Source of the DNA: Eoetvoesiella caeni
GTDB lineage: Bacteria; Pseudomonadota; Gammaproteobacteria; Burkholderiales; Burkholderiaceae_B
Direction of reading: 5' to 3'
Length of the DNA: 64,000 nucleotides
NCBI RefSeq assembly: GCF_003315175.1
Contig: NZ_QNRQ01000009.1
Location: forward strand, 62,001 to 126,000
Positions 37,834-47,632 of this stretch are shown one piece after another (positions within the stretch are counted from its first letter, which is position 1; each line of letters begins with the position of its first letter). The position numbers and the translations under genes were made by a program. Under the pieces are notes generated by a model, which was not told the DNA's origin, did no database searches, and saw only the letters and a list, made by a program, of their open reading frames with translations.

Positions 37834-38795
37834 GGCTCATGCCAGGCGATGCCTTGCAACACAGCCAGAAAATCTTCGGCCAGCGGTGCCTCGAACGAGA
37901 CCCGCTGCCCGGTGGAAAAATCGTCGAAGCGCAATGCACGCGCATGCAGCAGTTGCCGGGCGGCGCCAGCCAGCTGCTTGCCGCCGTACAACACGTCGGC
38001 AACCAGCGGGTGGCGCAAACTGGCCATATGCACCCGGATCTGGTGCGTGCGGCCGGTCTCGAGCCGGCACGCCACCTCGGTAACCAGGCTGCCTTCGGCG
38101 GTCTCGCCGATACGCACCGGTTCGTAATGGGTAATAGCCGCCTTGGGTGCAATGGGATTTTCGACGGCCATGCGCACCGGCACCCGGGCATCCCGCCCTA
38201 TGGCCCTGTCGACCGTCCCGGACTTGACGATATTGCCATGCACCAGCGCCACGTACTCGCGGCTGACGCTTCTGTCTTGCAGTTGCCGTATCAAATGGGT
38301 CTGCGCCTTTTCGTGGCGGGCCACGACAAGCAGGCCTGAAGTGTCTTTATCGAGCCGGTGCACGATGCCCGCCCGCGCCACCGCCTTGAGTTCGGGAAAC
38401 CGATGCAGCAAACCGTTCAGCAGCGTGCCGCTCCAGTTGCCTGCGCCCGGATGCGTGACCAGCCCGGCCGGCTTGTTCACGACTATCCAATCCGGGCTTT
38501 CCGCCACCACGCCGAACTCGACCGGCTCGGGCGAAAACGCCAGCGACTCGGGCGGCAACTGTTCCCAGACAGTAATCTTGTCGCCCGGATTGACCATTTG
38601 CCGCACGCGGGCGGCCTGCCCATTGACGTGCACATGGCCGCCCTCGATCCAGGCCTGCAGCCGGCTGCGGGAATGTTCGGGGATCAAACGGGCCAGAACT
38701 TTGTCCAAACGTTCAGGCAAGGCTTTGAAAGGCAGCTCGAACTGTAGCGGTTGCACCGGGTTTAAACTTTCTGTGGCAATATCTGTGTCAGGCAT
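37830..38795 (-). CDS. rluD: 23S rRNA pseudouridine synthase RluD
   Basis: This 321-aa enzyme has an N-terminal S4 domain (LARLIPEHSRSRLQAWIEGG near residues 34-53). Its catalytic domain carries the aspartate in HRLDKDTSGLLVVA. RluD makes pseudouridines 1911, 1915 and 1917 in helix 69 of 23S rRNA. It is divergent from bamD with 49 bp between starts and overlaps pgeF. The family also includes RluC; the divergent bamD and the pgeF neighbour favour RluD. Confidence 0.95.
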   Translation of the reverse strand: MPDTDIATESLNPVQPLQFELPFKALPERLDKVLARLIPEHSRSRLQAWIEGGHVHVNGQAARVRQMVNPGDKITVWEQLPPESLAFSPEPVEFGVVAESPDWIVVNKPAGLVTHPGAGNWSGTLLNGLLHRFPELKAVARAGIVHRLDKDTSGLLVVARHEKAQTHLIRQLQDRSVSREYVALVHGNIVKSGTVDRAIGRDARVPVRMAVENPIAPKAAITHYEPVRIGETAEGSLVTEVACRLETGRTHQIRVHMASLRHPLVADVLYGGKQLAGAARQLLHARALRFDDFSTGQRVSFEAPLAEDFLAVLQGIAWHEP

Positions 38796-38844
38796 GGCGA
38801 CTAATCATATAATCAGCCTGCATGCTAACACCAAGGACGCTTTT

Positions 38845-39690
38845 GTGACTCGCCCAAACATGAATATTCGTGGCTTTAACCAGATGAAAACACTTACCCG
38901 CTCGGCGCTTGCCGTGCTGGCGCTCATTGTTGTAGCCGGCTGCAGTTCCCTTAAAGGCGACGTCGACAAAACAGCCGGCTGGAGCGCCGACCGCCTGTAC
39001 AAAGAAGCCCGCACCGAAGTCAGCGACGCCAACTGGAAAGAGGCCCGCACCCACCTCGAGGCCGTCGAATCCCGCTATCCGTTCGGCGGCTACGCGCAAC
39101 AGGCGCTTATCGACCTGGCTTACGTCAACTGGAAAGACGACGAACCCGAACAGGCGCTGGCGGCCATCGACCGCTTCCAGCAGCAGTACCCAAATCACGA
39201 GGGTACCGATTACATGTTGTATCTAAAAGGGCTCATTACGTTTACACCGCCCAGCGCGTCGTTCACCAAGATTACCCGCCAGGACCCCAGCGAACGCGAC
39301 CCCAAGGGCCTGCGCGAGTCATATGAAGCCTTCAACGAGCTGATCAAGCGCTACCCGGACAGCCGCTATACCGCAGACGCCAAAAAGCGCGTCACCTGGC
39401 TGGTCAGTACCCTGGCCGAAAACGAAACGCACGTAGCGCAATACTATTACGAGCGCCATGCCTATCTGGCCGCCATCAACCGCGCGCAAACCGTCATTAC
39501 CGACTTCCAGGGCGTGCCCGTGGCCGAAAGAGCCTTGTATATCATGTATATGTCGTACGACAAGCTGAACATGCCCGAACTGCGCGACGACACCAAGCGC
39601 ATCCTGGACCAGAACTTCCCCAACAGCAAGTTCTACGCACAAGGGCTGGACGAACCCAAAAGCGCCTGGAACCCCCTGAACTGGCTTTAA
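38845..39690 (+). CDS. bamD: Outer membrane assembly lipoprotein BamD
   Basis: This outer-membrane lipoprotein is part of the BAM complex, which inserts beta-barrel proteins. The lipobox is LIVVAGC, and TPR repeats follow, with KEARTHLEAVESRYPFGGYA near the start. Three starts are in frame. ATG 38884 gives a compact signal peptide MKTLTRSALAVLALIVVAGC. ATG 38860 and GTG 38845 add residues, but only GTG 38845 has a clear Shine-Dalgarno (AAGGA, 7 bp). I list GTG 38845; the mature protein is the same. The divergent rluD is a common neighbour. Confidence 0.92.
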   Translation: MTRPNMNIRGFNQMKTLTRSALAVLALIVVAGCSSLKGDVDKTAGWSADRLYKEARTEVSDANWKEARTHLEAVESRYPFGGYAQQALIDLAYVNWKDDEPEQALAAIDRFQQQYPNHEGTDYMLYLKGLITFTPPSASFTKITRQDPSERDPKGLRESYEAFNELIKRYPDSRYTADAKKRVTWLVSTLAENETHVAQYYYERHAYLAAINRAQTVITDFQGVPVAERALYIMYMSYDKLNMPELRDDTKRILDQNFPNSKFYAQGLDEPKSAWNPLNWL

Positions 39691-39758
39691 GTCCAAAGTG
39701 GGGCCCGGCCTAACCCAACAGGGAATCGAAGGCCGGCTTGCACCACGCCGAAATATCT

Positions 39759-41927
39759 TCAGGGCGCGGCTGCTTCCGCTTCAAGTCCTTCGACAGGCGC
39801 CACAGGCGCCTGTTTCCTATTAAAGAACTCCAGCACCTGGCCCAGTTCGCGCGTGCGCGAAAACGGCGGCAACCCGCGCCACAGCAGCTTGCCGTAGGGC
39901 TTGTCGACAATACGGCTGTCGCCCACCACCAACACGCCCCAGTCGCTTTCCGAACGGATCAGGCGGCCGGCCCCTTGTTTCAAGGCAATGGCGGCCTCGG
40001 GCACCTGATATTCCATGAAGGGATTGCCGCCTTCTTTGCGGCATAAATTCAGCCGCGCCTCCAGTACGGGATCGTCCGGCGGAGCAAACGGCAGCTTGTC
40101 GATAGCCACCAGCGTCAGTGCGTCGCCCGGCACATCGATGCCTTCCCAAAAACTGGCGCTGCCAACCAGGATGGCGTTTTTCTCGGTCCGGAAGCGTTCC
40201 AGCAGCACCCGCCGCGAGCTTTCGCCCTGGCGCAGCAGGACGCGATCGCTGCCCGCTACGTCCAACTGTTCTTCGAGCAGCTCGGCAATGCGGTCGACCG
40301 AGCGCAAGGTGGTGCACAGCACCAGCACCCCGCCCTGCGAAACCTCGATCAAGGGCAGCAAGACCTCGACGAATTTTTCGTTGAACCGGCTATCGTTGGG
40401 CAAAGGCAGGTTTTTCGGCACGAACAGCACGCCTTGCTGGCCATAATCGAAAGGCGAGTCCCAGCGCAGCGTCGACGCGCTCCACAGGCCCAATTGCTTT
40501 TGAAAGTGCGCAAAATTGCCGCCCACCGACAAGGTGGCCGAAGTCAGCACCCAGGCTTGATCCTCGCGGCGATAGCGCGAGAAGATCTGTGCCACCGACA
40601 AAGGCGCGCTGTGCAAACGCATATGGTGCGTGCTTTGTTCCACCCAGCGCACCGAGGCCGGCGGCGCAACGGTAACCAGTGTTTCGGCTTGCACCGCATC
40701 GAATGCATCCGCCGTTTCCCGGGCAGCGGCGTCAAGCCCGCCTTCCTTGAGCTTGTCGCCGGCCGACGAGCCCGGCACGAGCGCATTGCGGCCTTGCCTG
40801 TCGGGTTGGCTCCATAGAAACAACTTGGCGCGCAAGTCCAGGCAGCTTTTATGCGCGGCCGCGAGATCCGGATGTTTTTCAGACACCACATTCAGCAGTT
40901 GCGCGCTGCGGTCCAGTACCTGCAATAAATCGTCCAGCGCCTGGTCGAACTCGGCCGCATTGGGAATGGCGTCGTAAGTGGCCTTGCGCCCCGGCAGCTT
41001 GTCGATGGGTGCGGCGGCCAGGCGCAAGTCGCGCGCGGCCTGTTCGATTTTTTTACCCGCCTCGCTCCAGTTGGTCGACTCGCGAGCCTGGGCCAGGCCC
41101 GCAGCCTCGACCATGCGCGCCAGGTCCAGCAATTGGTGCGACGAAACGCTGGTGCCCAGAAAGCGTGTGGCTATGTCGGGTAGTTGATGGGCCTCGTCGA
41201 ACACCACCATGTCGGCGGCCGGCAGCAAATCGGTAATTCCGTCTTCGCGCAGGGCCAGGTCGGCCATGAACAGCGCATGGTTGACGACCACCAGGTCGGC
41301 GTCCTGCGCGTATCGCCGCGCCTTCAGCACAAAACAGTCGCGCACATGGGGACACTCCTGGCCCAGGCAATTCTCGCGCGTGGAGGTCACCCTGTTCCAG
41401 ATGTCCGCGTCTTCGGGAACCTGGGCCAAGTCGGCCTTGTCGCCCGTTTTGGACTGCTGGGCAAAAACCTGGATGGCCCGCAACTGGCCGATTTCCGCCC
41501 GCGATTTCAAGGCGCGGTCGTCACCGCCCAGCCGCTCGAGATGATAATGGCATACATAGTTGCCACGGCCCTTGAGCAGGGCAATGGTAATGGGCAAGGC
41601 CAGCGCTTCGCGCAAGCGCGGCAAATCGCGCCGGAACAATTGGTCTTGCAGCGTACGCGTACCGGTCGAGACCAGCACCTTGCCACCGCTAAGAAAGGCC
41701 GGAACCAGATACGCCCAGGTCTTGCCGGTGCCGGTACCGGCTTCGGCAACCAGGACCTTGCGCTCTTGCAGAGCCGTTTCTATGGCCTGCGCAAGCTCCA
41801 GCTGCGCCTGGCGCGGCCTGAAATCGGGCACGGCGGCCGCAATCGGGCCACTCGGAGAGAAAATATCGGAAAGTTCTTGCAACAGCATCCGGTCGATGAC
41901 AAGGTCATAATAGAAGGGAGATACCAA
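39759..41927 (-). CDS. ATP-dependent DNA helicase, DinG/YoaA type
   Basis: This 722-aa superfamily 2 helicase of the XPD-like group has Walker [15 protein letters not shown] near residue 60 and the DEAH box FDEAHQLPD near residue 245. Between them lie four cysteines (YVCHYH, then [12 protein letters not shown]) that fit the 4Fe-4S cluster of DinG/XPD helicases. C-terminal motif VI reads [14 protein letters not shown]. It unwinds DNA, R-loops or G-quadruplexes 5'-3'. Start choice is between ATG 41927 and ATG 41888 ([10 protein letters not shown]). It is convergent with bamD and divergent from tex. Confidence 0.92.
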   Translation of the reverse strand: MVSPFYYDLVIDRMLLQELSDIFSPSGPIAAAVPDFRPRQAQLELAQAIETALQERKVLVAEAGTGTGKTWAYLVPAFLSGGKVLVSTGTRTLQDQLFRRDLPRLREALALPITIALLKGRGNYVCHYHLERLGGDDRALKSRAEIGQLRAIQVFAQQSKTGDKADLAQVPEDADIWNRVTSTRENCLGQECPHVRDCFVLKARRYAQDADLVVVNHALFMADLALREDGITDLLPAADMVVFDEAHQLPDIATRFLGTSVSSHQLLDLARMVEAAGLAQARESTNWSEAGKKIEQAARDLRLAAAPIDKLPGRKATYDAIPNAAEFDQALDDLLQVLDRSAQLLNVVSEKHPDLAAAHKSCLDLRAKLFLWSQPDRQGRNALVPGSSAGDKLKEGGLDAAARETADAFDAVQAETLVTVAPPASVRWVEQSTHHMRLHSAPLSVAQIFSRYRREDQAWVLTSATLSVGGNFAHFQKQLGLWSASTLRWDSPFDYGQQGVLFVPKNLPLPNDSRFNEKFVEVLLPLIEVSQGGVLVLCTTLRSVDRIAELLEEQLDVAGSDRVLLRQGESSRRVLLERFRTEKNAILVGSASFWEGIDVPGDALTLVAIDKLPFAPPDDPVLEARLNLCRKEGGNPFMEYQVPEAAIALKQGAGRLIRSESDWGVLVVGDSRIVDKPYGKLLWRGLPPFSRTRELGQVLEFFNRKQAPVAPVEGLEAEAAAP

Positions 41928-42074
41928 ATGATAACCCCAGTACCCCGTCCGCCTGAGACGCCGTGCGTATTAACCACGCAGGACACTGGAGTCCCCCCGA
42001 ACATCCTCGGTTACATTCCCGAGGCCAGCCTGTGGCAAAATGCCCCGCTTGAGCGACGTTTTATAGATAGATTC

Positions 42075-44435
42075 ATGACCACTACCGCAGTCCACACCAA
42101 TTCCACTTCTTCCACAGCCAGTGATGCCGCGCGCATCCTGGCCCTGCTTACCGGCGAACTCGGCGTCCGCAGCTCCCAGATCGCCTCGGCCATCGAACTG
42201 CTGGATGGCGGCGCTACGGTGCCTTTCATCGCCCGCTACCGCAAAGAAGCCACGGGCGGGCTGGACGACACGGTGCTGCGCAACCTGGAAGTACGGCTGC
42301 TTTACGTGCGCGAGATGGAAGGCCGGCGCTCGGCCATCCTGGAATCTATCGAACAGCAGGGCAAGCTAAGCCCCGAGCTGCAAAAAGAAATCGAAGCGGC
42401 CGACACCAAGCAGCGCCTGGAAGACCTGTATGCGCCCTACAAGCCCAAGCGGCGCACCCGCGCCCAGATCGCCCGCGAAGCCGGCCTGGAGCCGCTTGCC
42501 GACGCCATCGTGGACGACGTCTCGTGCGACCCGGCCGTGCTGGCGCTGGACTATCTGAATGCCGAAGCTTCCATCAACGATGCCAAAGCGGCTCTTGACG
42601 GCGCGCGCGACATCCTGGCCGAGCGCTATGCCGAAAACGCCGACCTGCTGGCCGACCTGCGCGACCACCTCTGGAATACGGGGCTGCTGTACTCGAAAGT
42701 CGTCGAAGGCAAGGAAAACGACGGCGACAACTTCCGCGACTGGTTCGACTTTCAGGAGCCCCTGCGCACCCTGCCCTCGCACCGGGTGCTTGCGTTGCTG
42801 CGCGGACGCCAACAAGGCGCATTGGATTTGCGCCTGGGGCTCAAGCCCGAACTGGAACAGCTAACGCCGCATCCCTGCGTTGTGCGCATTGCCCAGGCCC
42901 TGAAAACCGGTGCCGATTTTTCGCTTGAAGCCACGCCGCGCGCGCGCTGGCTGGCTGAAGTCTGCCGCTGGACCTGGCGCGTCAAGCTCTTGACGGCATT
43001 TGAAACCGAGCTTATCGGCCGCCTGCGCGACGAGGCCGAGCAAGAAGCCATCCGCGTATTCGCCGCCAACCTCAAAGACCTGCTGCTGGCGGCTCCGGCC
43101 GGCCCCAAGGCCGTCATGGGGCTGGACCCCGGCATACGCACGGGCGTCAAGGTCGCCATCATCGATCCCACCGGAAAAGTGCTGGACACGGCCACCATCT
43201 ATCCCTTCGAGCCGCGCCGCGACCGCGAGGGTTCCATCAACACACTGGCTGCGCTGGCCACCCGCCACAACGTAGAACTTGCGGCCATCGGCAACGGCAC
43301 GGCCTCGCGCGAAACCGAAAAACTTGTCATCGACCTGCTCGAAAAATTTCCCGCGCTCTCGTTCACCCGCGTCATCGTTTCAGAAGCCGGCGCGTCGGTT
43401 TATTCCGCATCCGAACTTGCCGCCATGGAATTCCCCGACCTGGACGTCAGCCTGCGCGGGGCGGTATCCATTGCCCGGCGCTTGCAAGACCCGTTGGCGG
43501 AATTGGTCAAGATTGAACCCAAGGCTATCGGTGTGGGCCAGTACCAGCACGATGTCAACCAGCGCGAACTGGCCCGTTCGCTGGATGCCGTCATCGAGGA
43601 CTGCGTGAACGCTGTGGGCGTGGACGTCAATACCGCCTCGGCGCCGCTGCTGACGCGGGTGTCGGGCTTGAACACGACGCTGGCCAAGAACATCGTGGCC
43701 TGGCGCGACGCCAACGGCGCCTTCCCCAACCGCAAAGCCTTGATGAAGGTTGCGCGTTTCGGCGACAAGGCGTTCGAGCAGGCCGCCGGCTTTCTGCGCA
43801 TCGCCAACGGCGATAACCCGCTGGATGCATCTTCGGTACACCCCGAAGCCTATCCGGTCGTACAGCGCATCCTGGGCAAGATCAATGCCGACGCGCGCCA
43901 GATCATGGGGCAGCAAGGCGCCCTGAAAGGCGTGTCGCCGTCCGATTTCACCGACGAACGTTTTGGACTGCCCACCGTCAAGGACATCTTCACCGAACTG
44001 GAAAAGCCCGGCCGCGATCCGCGTCCCGAGTTCAAGACCGCCCAATTCAAGGAAGGCGTCAATTCGCTGAACGATTTGCACGTGGGCATGGTACTTGAAG
44101 GCGTCATCACCAACGTGGCCAACTTCGGCGCCTTTGTCGATATTGGCGTGCATCAGGACGGCCTCGTGCACATCTCGGCGCTGGCCGATAAATTCGTCAA
44201 AGATCCGCGCGACGTCGTGCGCGTGGGGCAAACCGTCAAAGTAAAGGTCCAGGAAGTCGATGTTGCACGCAAGCGTGTGGGGCTGACCATGCGGCTGGAC
44301 GACGATTCCGCGCCGCAGCGGCGCGGCAACGGCCCCAGCGGCAGAACGGCCCAATCTACGCGGCAGTCGGGCAAGCCACCGGCCGATAACGGCCTGGGCG
44401 CAATGGCGGCCGCATTCGCCAAACTAAATAAGTGA
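42075..44435 (+). CDS. tex: Tex-family S1 RNA-binding transcription accessory protein
   Basis: This 786-aa protein starts at ATG 42075 ([20 protein letters not shown]); the open frame extends about 890 bp upstream, but that part is antisense to the helicase gene. It has the Tex N-terminal HTH and coiled region, then the YqgF-like resolvase fold ([16 protein letters not shown]). The helix-hairpin-helix pair includes [19 protein letters not shown]-terminal S1 domain carries [22 protein letters not shown]. Tex binds RNA and nucleic acids and influences transcription; in Bordetella it was identified as affecting toxin expression. The next gene starts just after its stop. Confidence 0.96.
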   Translation: MTTTAVHTNSTSSTASDAARILALLTGELGVRSSQIASAIELLDGGATVPFIARYRKEATGGLDDTVLRNLEVRLLYVREMEGRRSAILESIEQQGKLSPELQKEIEAADTKQRLEDLYAPYKPKRRTRAQIAREAGLEPLADAIVDDVSCDPAVLALDYLNAEASINDAKAALDGARDILAERYAENADLLADLRDHLWNTGLLYSKVVEGKENDGDNFRDWFDFQEPLRTLPSHRVLALLRGRQQGALDLRLGLKPELEQLTPHPCVVRIAQALKTGADFSLEATPRARWLAEVCRWTWRVKLLTAFETELIGRLRDEAEQEAIRVFAANLKDLLLAAPAGPKAVMGLDPGIRTGVKVAIIDPTGKVLDTATIYPFEPRRDREGSINTLAALATRHNVELAAIGNGTASRETEKLVIDLLEKFPALSFTRVIVSEAGASVYSASELAAMEFPDLDVSLRGAVSIARRLQDPLAELVKIEPKAIGVGQYQHDVNQRELARSLDAVIEDCVNAVGVDVNTASAPLLTRVSGLNTTLAKNIVAWRDANGAFPNRKALMKVARFGDKAFEQAAGFLRIANGDNPLDASSVHPEAYPVVQRILGKINADARQIMGQQGALKGVSPSDFTDERFGLPTVKDIFTELEKPGRDPRPEFKTAQFKEGVNSLNDLHVGMVLEGVITNVANFGAFVDIGVHQDGLVHISALADKFVKDPRDVVRVGQTVKVKVQEVDVARKRVGLTMRLDDDSAPQRRGNGPSGRTAQSTRQSGKPPADNGLGAMAAAFAKLNK

Positions 44436-44440
44436 AACCC

Positions 44441-44962
44441 ATGTCCGACATACCCGAGAATTTCGACACAGATATCGCGACATTGGTTGCAGCGCTAAGC
44501 TGCGGCGATCTTGACGAACACGAAATCGCGCGCATAGTGGGCATATGCCGGCAAGCGCTGGAGAATCCGGCCGCCGTGCTGGCAGAGAACTACGGCACTG
44601 AAGCGGCAGAAGTCGCGCAATACGACCCGCAGGGCGTCATTGCCTTTATTGTGTTTATCGAGCTTGAAGATTACTTTGCCGTGGCCGACACCGTCGACGA
44701 ACTGCACGAGCAGATCATTGCGGCGTTCGAGGCGCCGCAACTGCCCGACTATCCCTACGACGACAATGACTTCGAAACGGTCTCGGACTATTTTCAATGG
44801 CTGGACGCCCAACTGCTGGAGCATCATGCGGCGTATCGCCTGATCCATTTCGGCCAAAGCTATACCAACGACTTCCAGACCGTGCTGGTCCACCGGGAAG
44901 GCACCGATTCGCTGCTGGCGTTATGCCGTAAGCTGAAGCTGGAAGCCGAATATTGCGAATAG
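44441..44962 (+). CDS. Conserved-looking protein of unknown function downstream of tex
   Basis: This 173-aa acidic protein starts at ATG 44441 (MSDIPENFDTDIATLVAAL), five bases after the tex stop; a GTG at 44432 overlapping that stop is the alternative. The sequence is soluble, helix-rich and without cysteine clusters or signal peptide. Segments such as PQGVIAFIVFIELEDYF and HFGQSYTNDFQTVLVHREG look folded. I do not recognise a family. Its coupling to tex and the strong terminator right after it indicate an expressed two-gene unit. Confidence 0.75.
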   Translation: MSDIPENFDTDIATLVAALSCGDLDEHEIARIVGICRQALENPAAVLAENYGTEAAEVAQYDPQGVIAFIVFIELEDYFAVADTVDELHEQIIAAFEAPQLPDYPYDDNDFETVSDYFQWLDAQLLEHHAAYRLIHFGQSYTNDFQTVLVHREGTDSLLALCRKLKLEAEYCE

Positions 44963-44973
44963 CCGGCAGGATG

Positions 44974-45001
44974 AACGAAGCGCTCAAATGAGCGCTTCGT
45001 T
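44974..45001. terminator. Bidirectional terminator between the tex unit and trpS
   Basis: AACGAAGCGCTC and GAGCGCTTCGTT form a perfect 12-bp stem with a 4-nt loop between convergent genes. It sits 11 bp past the plus-strand stop and 11 bp before the trpS stop. The T-tracts are short on both sides (TTATAG; TTCATCC). Confidence 0.75.
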
Positions 45002-45011
45002 ATAGAGAAGA

Positions 45012-46349
45012 CTATTCGGCTGCGCTTAGCGAGGCTATGGCTTCACGCACTGCGGGCAGCGCTGCGGCCTCAAGGCGGCCCACTTCGACTTCGCCAACGC
45101 GCAGCACCGCGGCTTCACCTGCCTGGACCACAAAGCCATCGAGTTCCTCGTTTTGCAGGCGCTTGATGACCTCGCCGGCCGCCTTCGGATTGGCAAAGGC
45201 GCTGGACAGCAAAAGCTCGTTGCCGGCCGCATCCAGCAAGCGAAACCGGAACTGGCCCTCTTCGTCCCGAAAGCTTACGAAACGGGCTTTCTTTTCTGCC
45301 TTGGTTTTGCCGGCCTTATCTTGTGCGGCACTGACCACTGCGGGGCGCAACCCCACTGCGGCCCGCAATTGCGCCATGAAAGGCGCGGAGATCTTGCGCG
45401 CCTTGGCAGCGCCGGCCTGCAGGATTTCTTCGATGCGCTGGGGCTTGGCCATAAGCTCGGCATAGCGTTCGCGCATTGGCGCCAGCTCCAGTTCGATGCG
45501 ATCGCACAACTGATTCTTGGCATCGCCCCAACCCATTCCCTGTTCCAGTTCCCGGCGAAACTGCAGGGACTCTTGCGGCGTGGCGAAGGCCCGGTACAAG
45601 GTGTACAAGTGCGAGCCTTCCGCATCCTTGGGCTGCCCAGGTTCGCGCGAATCGGTCACAATGCGCGCCACCGCGGCCCTGGTGGCCTTGGCGCCGCCCT
45701 CGAACAGAGGGATAGTATTGTCGTAGCTCTTGGACATCTTGCGCCCGTCCAGCCCCGGCAAGGTTGCCACTTCGTCGTCGATCTGCACTTCAGGCAAGAC
45801 AAAGAAGTCCTGGCCGCCGCCGTACAAATGATTGAAACGCTGCGCGATGTCGCGCGCCATTTCCAGGTGCTGAACCTGGTCGCGCCCAACCGGCACTTTG
45901 CGCGCATTGAACATGAGAATGTCAGCCGCCATCAAGATGGGATAAGAGAACAAGCCCATGTTGACGCCGTCGTCGGGCTCGGCCTGCCGGGCCACATTCT
46001 GGTCAACCGACGCCTTGTAAGCGTGCGCCCGGTTCATCAGTCCCTTGGGCGTAACGCAGGTAAGCATCCAGCACAGTTCGGGAATCTCGGGAACATCGGA
46101 CTGCCGGTAAAGCGTGACTTTGTCCGCGTCCAGGCCAGCGGCAATCCAGGTGGCGGCAATTTCCAGGCGCGAGCGGGCAATACGCTGCGGGTCGTCGCAC
46201 TTGATCAGGGCGTGGTAGTCGGCCATGAAATAAAAGGCGTCCACGCCGGGCAGCTCGCTGGTCTGGATTGAAGGCCGGATCGCCCCGGCATAATTGCCCA
46301 GGTGCGGTGTTCCGGAAGTCGTAATGCCGGTCAATACGCGGGTAGTCAT
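45012..46349 (-). CDS. trpS: Tryptophanyl-tRNA synthetase with an added C-terminal domain
   Basis: This 445-aa class I synthetase has the HIGH-equivalent TPHLGN near residue 14 and KMSKS at 204-208 (GLDGRKMSKSYDN). The common bacterial enzyme is about 330-340 aa; here about 90-110 residues follow the anticodon-binding part. They include RFVSFRDEEGQFRFRLLDA near residue 355, which resembles a DUF1508/YegP-type beta domain. That likeness is by eye. It charges tRNA-Trp. zapE lies upstream on the same strand, 22 bp away. The start is ATG 46349. Confidence 0.95.
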   Translation of the reverse strand: MTTRVLTGITTSGTPHLGNYAGAIRPSIQTSELPGVDAFYFMADYHALIKCDDPQRIARSRLEIAATWIAAGLDADKVTLYRQSDVPEIPELCWMLTCVTPKGLMNRAHAYKASVDQNVARQAEPDDGVNMGLFSYPILMAADILMFNARKVPVGRDQVQHLEMARDIAQRFNHLYGGGQDFFVLPEVQIDDEVATLPGLDGRKMSKSYDNTIPLFEGGAKATRAAVARIVTDSREPGQPKDAEGSHLYTLYRAFATPQESLQFRRELEQGMGWGDAKNQLCDRIELELAPMRERYAELMAKPQRIEEILQAGAAKARKISAPFMAQLRAAVGLRPAVVSAAQDKAGKTKAEKKARFVSFRDEEGQFRFRLLDAAGNELLLSSAFANPKAAGEVIKRLQNEELDGFVVQAGEAAVLRVGEVEVGRLEAAALPAVREAIASLSAAE

Positions 46350-46371
46350 AGATTAGTCAATGCTTTAAGGT

Positions 46372-47463
46372 TCAGAGCGTCGCCGTCGTGCGGCGCTCGG
46401 ACTCGAGGTATTCGCGCGAATGCATTTCCATAATGCGCGAGACAGTGCGATGGAACTCGTTGGCCATCGGACCTTGAGTATATAACTCTTCCGGCTCGCA
46501 CTCGGCCGACATGATGAGCTTGACCTTATGGTCGTAAAAAACATCGATCAGCCAGGTAAACCGCCGTGCTTCAGAGGCATGACGCGCCGTCATGCGCGGC
46601 ACGTCCGAGACAATGACGGTCTGGAAGCGGCTGGCCAAGTCCAGATAGTCATTCTGCGAACGCGGCCCGCCGCACAAGGTGGCAAAGTCGAACCACACAA
46701 TGCTGCCGGACAAGGCAATCGCCTTGACCTCGCGATGCTCTATCGTCAGTACCGGCTTTAGCGGCGCCGTGTCCGACAAGCGTTCAAAAATCTCGCGCAG
46801 TTCAATGTTTGTGGATTCGACAATAGGAGACAAATACATGCGCACGGTCGCCAGCATGCGGCGCCGGTAGTCTGTTCCGGTGTCGACGTTCAGTATGTCC
46901 ATCCGCTCTTTGATCAGCTTGATGGCGGGCAGAATGCGGTCGCGATGCAGGCCGTCCGGGTACAAAGTGGAGGGCTCGTAATTCGATGTCATGACAAAAG
47001 ACGTGCCCAGCTCGAACAGCTTGAACAACAGCCGATGCAGAATCATTGCGTCGGCGACGTCCGAAATATGGAACTCGTCGAAGCAGATCAGGCGGTAGCG
47101 CTTGGCAATGCGCCGCGCCACTTCGTCCAGCGGATCTTGCATCCCTTTGACTTCGTCCAGCTCGCGATGCACGCCGCGAATGAATTCGTGAAAATGCAGG
47201 CGGGTCTTGCGCTTGAGCGGCACGGACATGTAGAACGCGTCCATCAGGAAGCTTTTGCCGCGCCCCACGCCGCCCCACATATAAACGCCGCGGGGGACGT
47301 CGGGCCTGCGAAACATCTTGCGCAATGTCGTCGAGCGGGCCTCTTTGAATTCGATCCAGTCGTCGTAATACTGCTGCAAACGGTCGATAGCGGCCAACTG
47401 AGCCGCATCGGCCTGATAGCCGCGCTCATCTAGAGCATGTTGGTAATACTCGCGAACGTTCAT
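46372..47463 (-). CDS. zapE: Cell division protein ZapE (AFG1-like ATPase)
   Basis: This 363-aa AAA-type ATPase has Walker A GGVGRGKSFLMDAFY near residues 64-78 and Walker B LICFDEFHISDVADA. An AFG1 signature with SNYEPSTLYPDGL follows. ZapE binds FtsZ and destabilises Z-rings late in division, and relates to mitochondrial Lace1/Afg1. It lies downstream of the odhA-odhB-lpdA cluster on the same strand after a hairpin terminator (47525-47544), so probably has its own promoter in the 168-bp gap. trpS follows 22 bp later. Confidence 0.94.
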   Translation of the reverse strand: MNVREYYQHALDERGYQADAAQLAAIDRLQQYYDDWIEFKEARSTTLRKMFRRPDVPRGVYMWGGVGRGKSFLMDAFYMSVPLKRKTRLHFHEFIRGVHRELDEVKGMQDPLDEVARRIAKRYRLICFDEFHISDVADAMILHRLLFKLFELGTSFVMTSNYEPSTLYPDGLHRDRILPAIKLIKERMDILNVDTGTDYRRRMLATVRMYLSPIVESTNIELREIFERLSDTAPLKPVLTIEHREVKAIALSGSIVWFDFATLCGGPRSQNDYLDLASRFQTVIVSDVPRMTARHASEARRFTWLIDVFYDHKVKLIMSAECEPEELYTQGPMANEFHRTVSRIMEMHSREYLESERRTTATL

Positions 47464-47524
47464 AAACCCCGGTCTTGCATAATTGAAAGAATGGCTCCCT
47501 GCTTAAGCCCGGCACGGCGATAAA

Positions 47525-47544
47525 AAGGGGGCTTACGCCCCCTT
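47525..47544 (-). terminator. Intrinsic terminator after lpdA
   Basis: AAGGGGGC and GCCCCCTT pair in an 8-bp stem around TTAC/GTAA. On the minus strand it is followed by TTTA. It lies 89 bp downstream of the lpdA stop and separates the 2-oxoglutarate dehydrogenase genes from zapE. Confidence 0.7.
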
Positions 47545-47632
47545 CTTCAACGTACCGGAAGACTGGCGCTGCACGCGGCGTATGGCCCGCCGTGCAACGC
47601 AGCCTCTTGCAGGCACATGGCGGCCTGCCTTA

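Noticed and set aside
41184-42074. A much longer N-terminus for Tex
   Set aside because: The upstream open frame is antisense to the helicase gene, and the Tex homology begins after ATG 42075.
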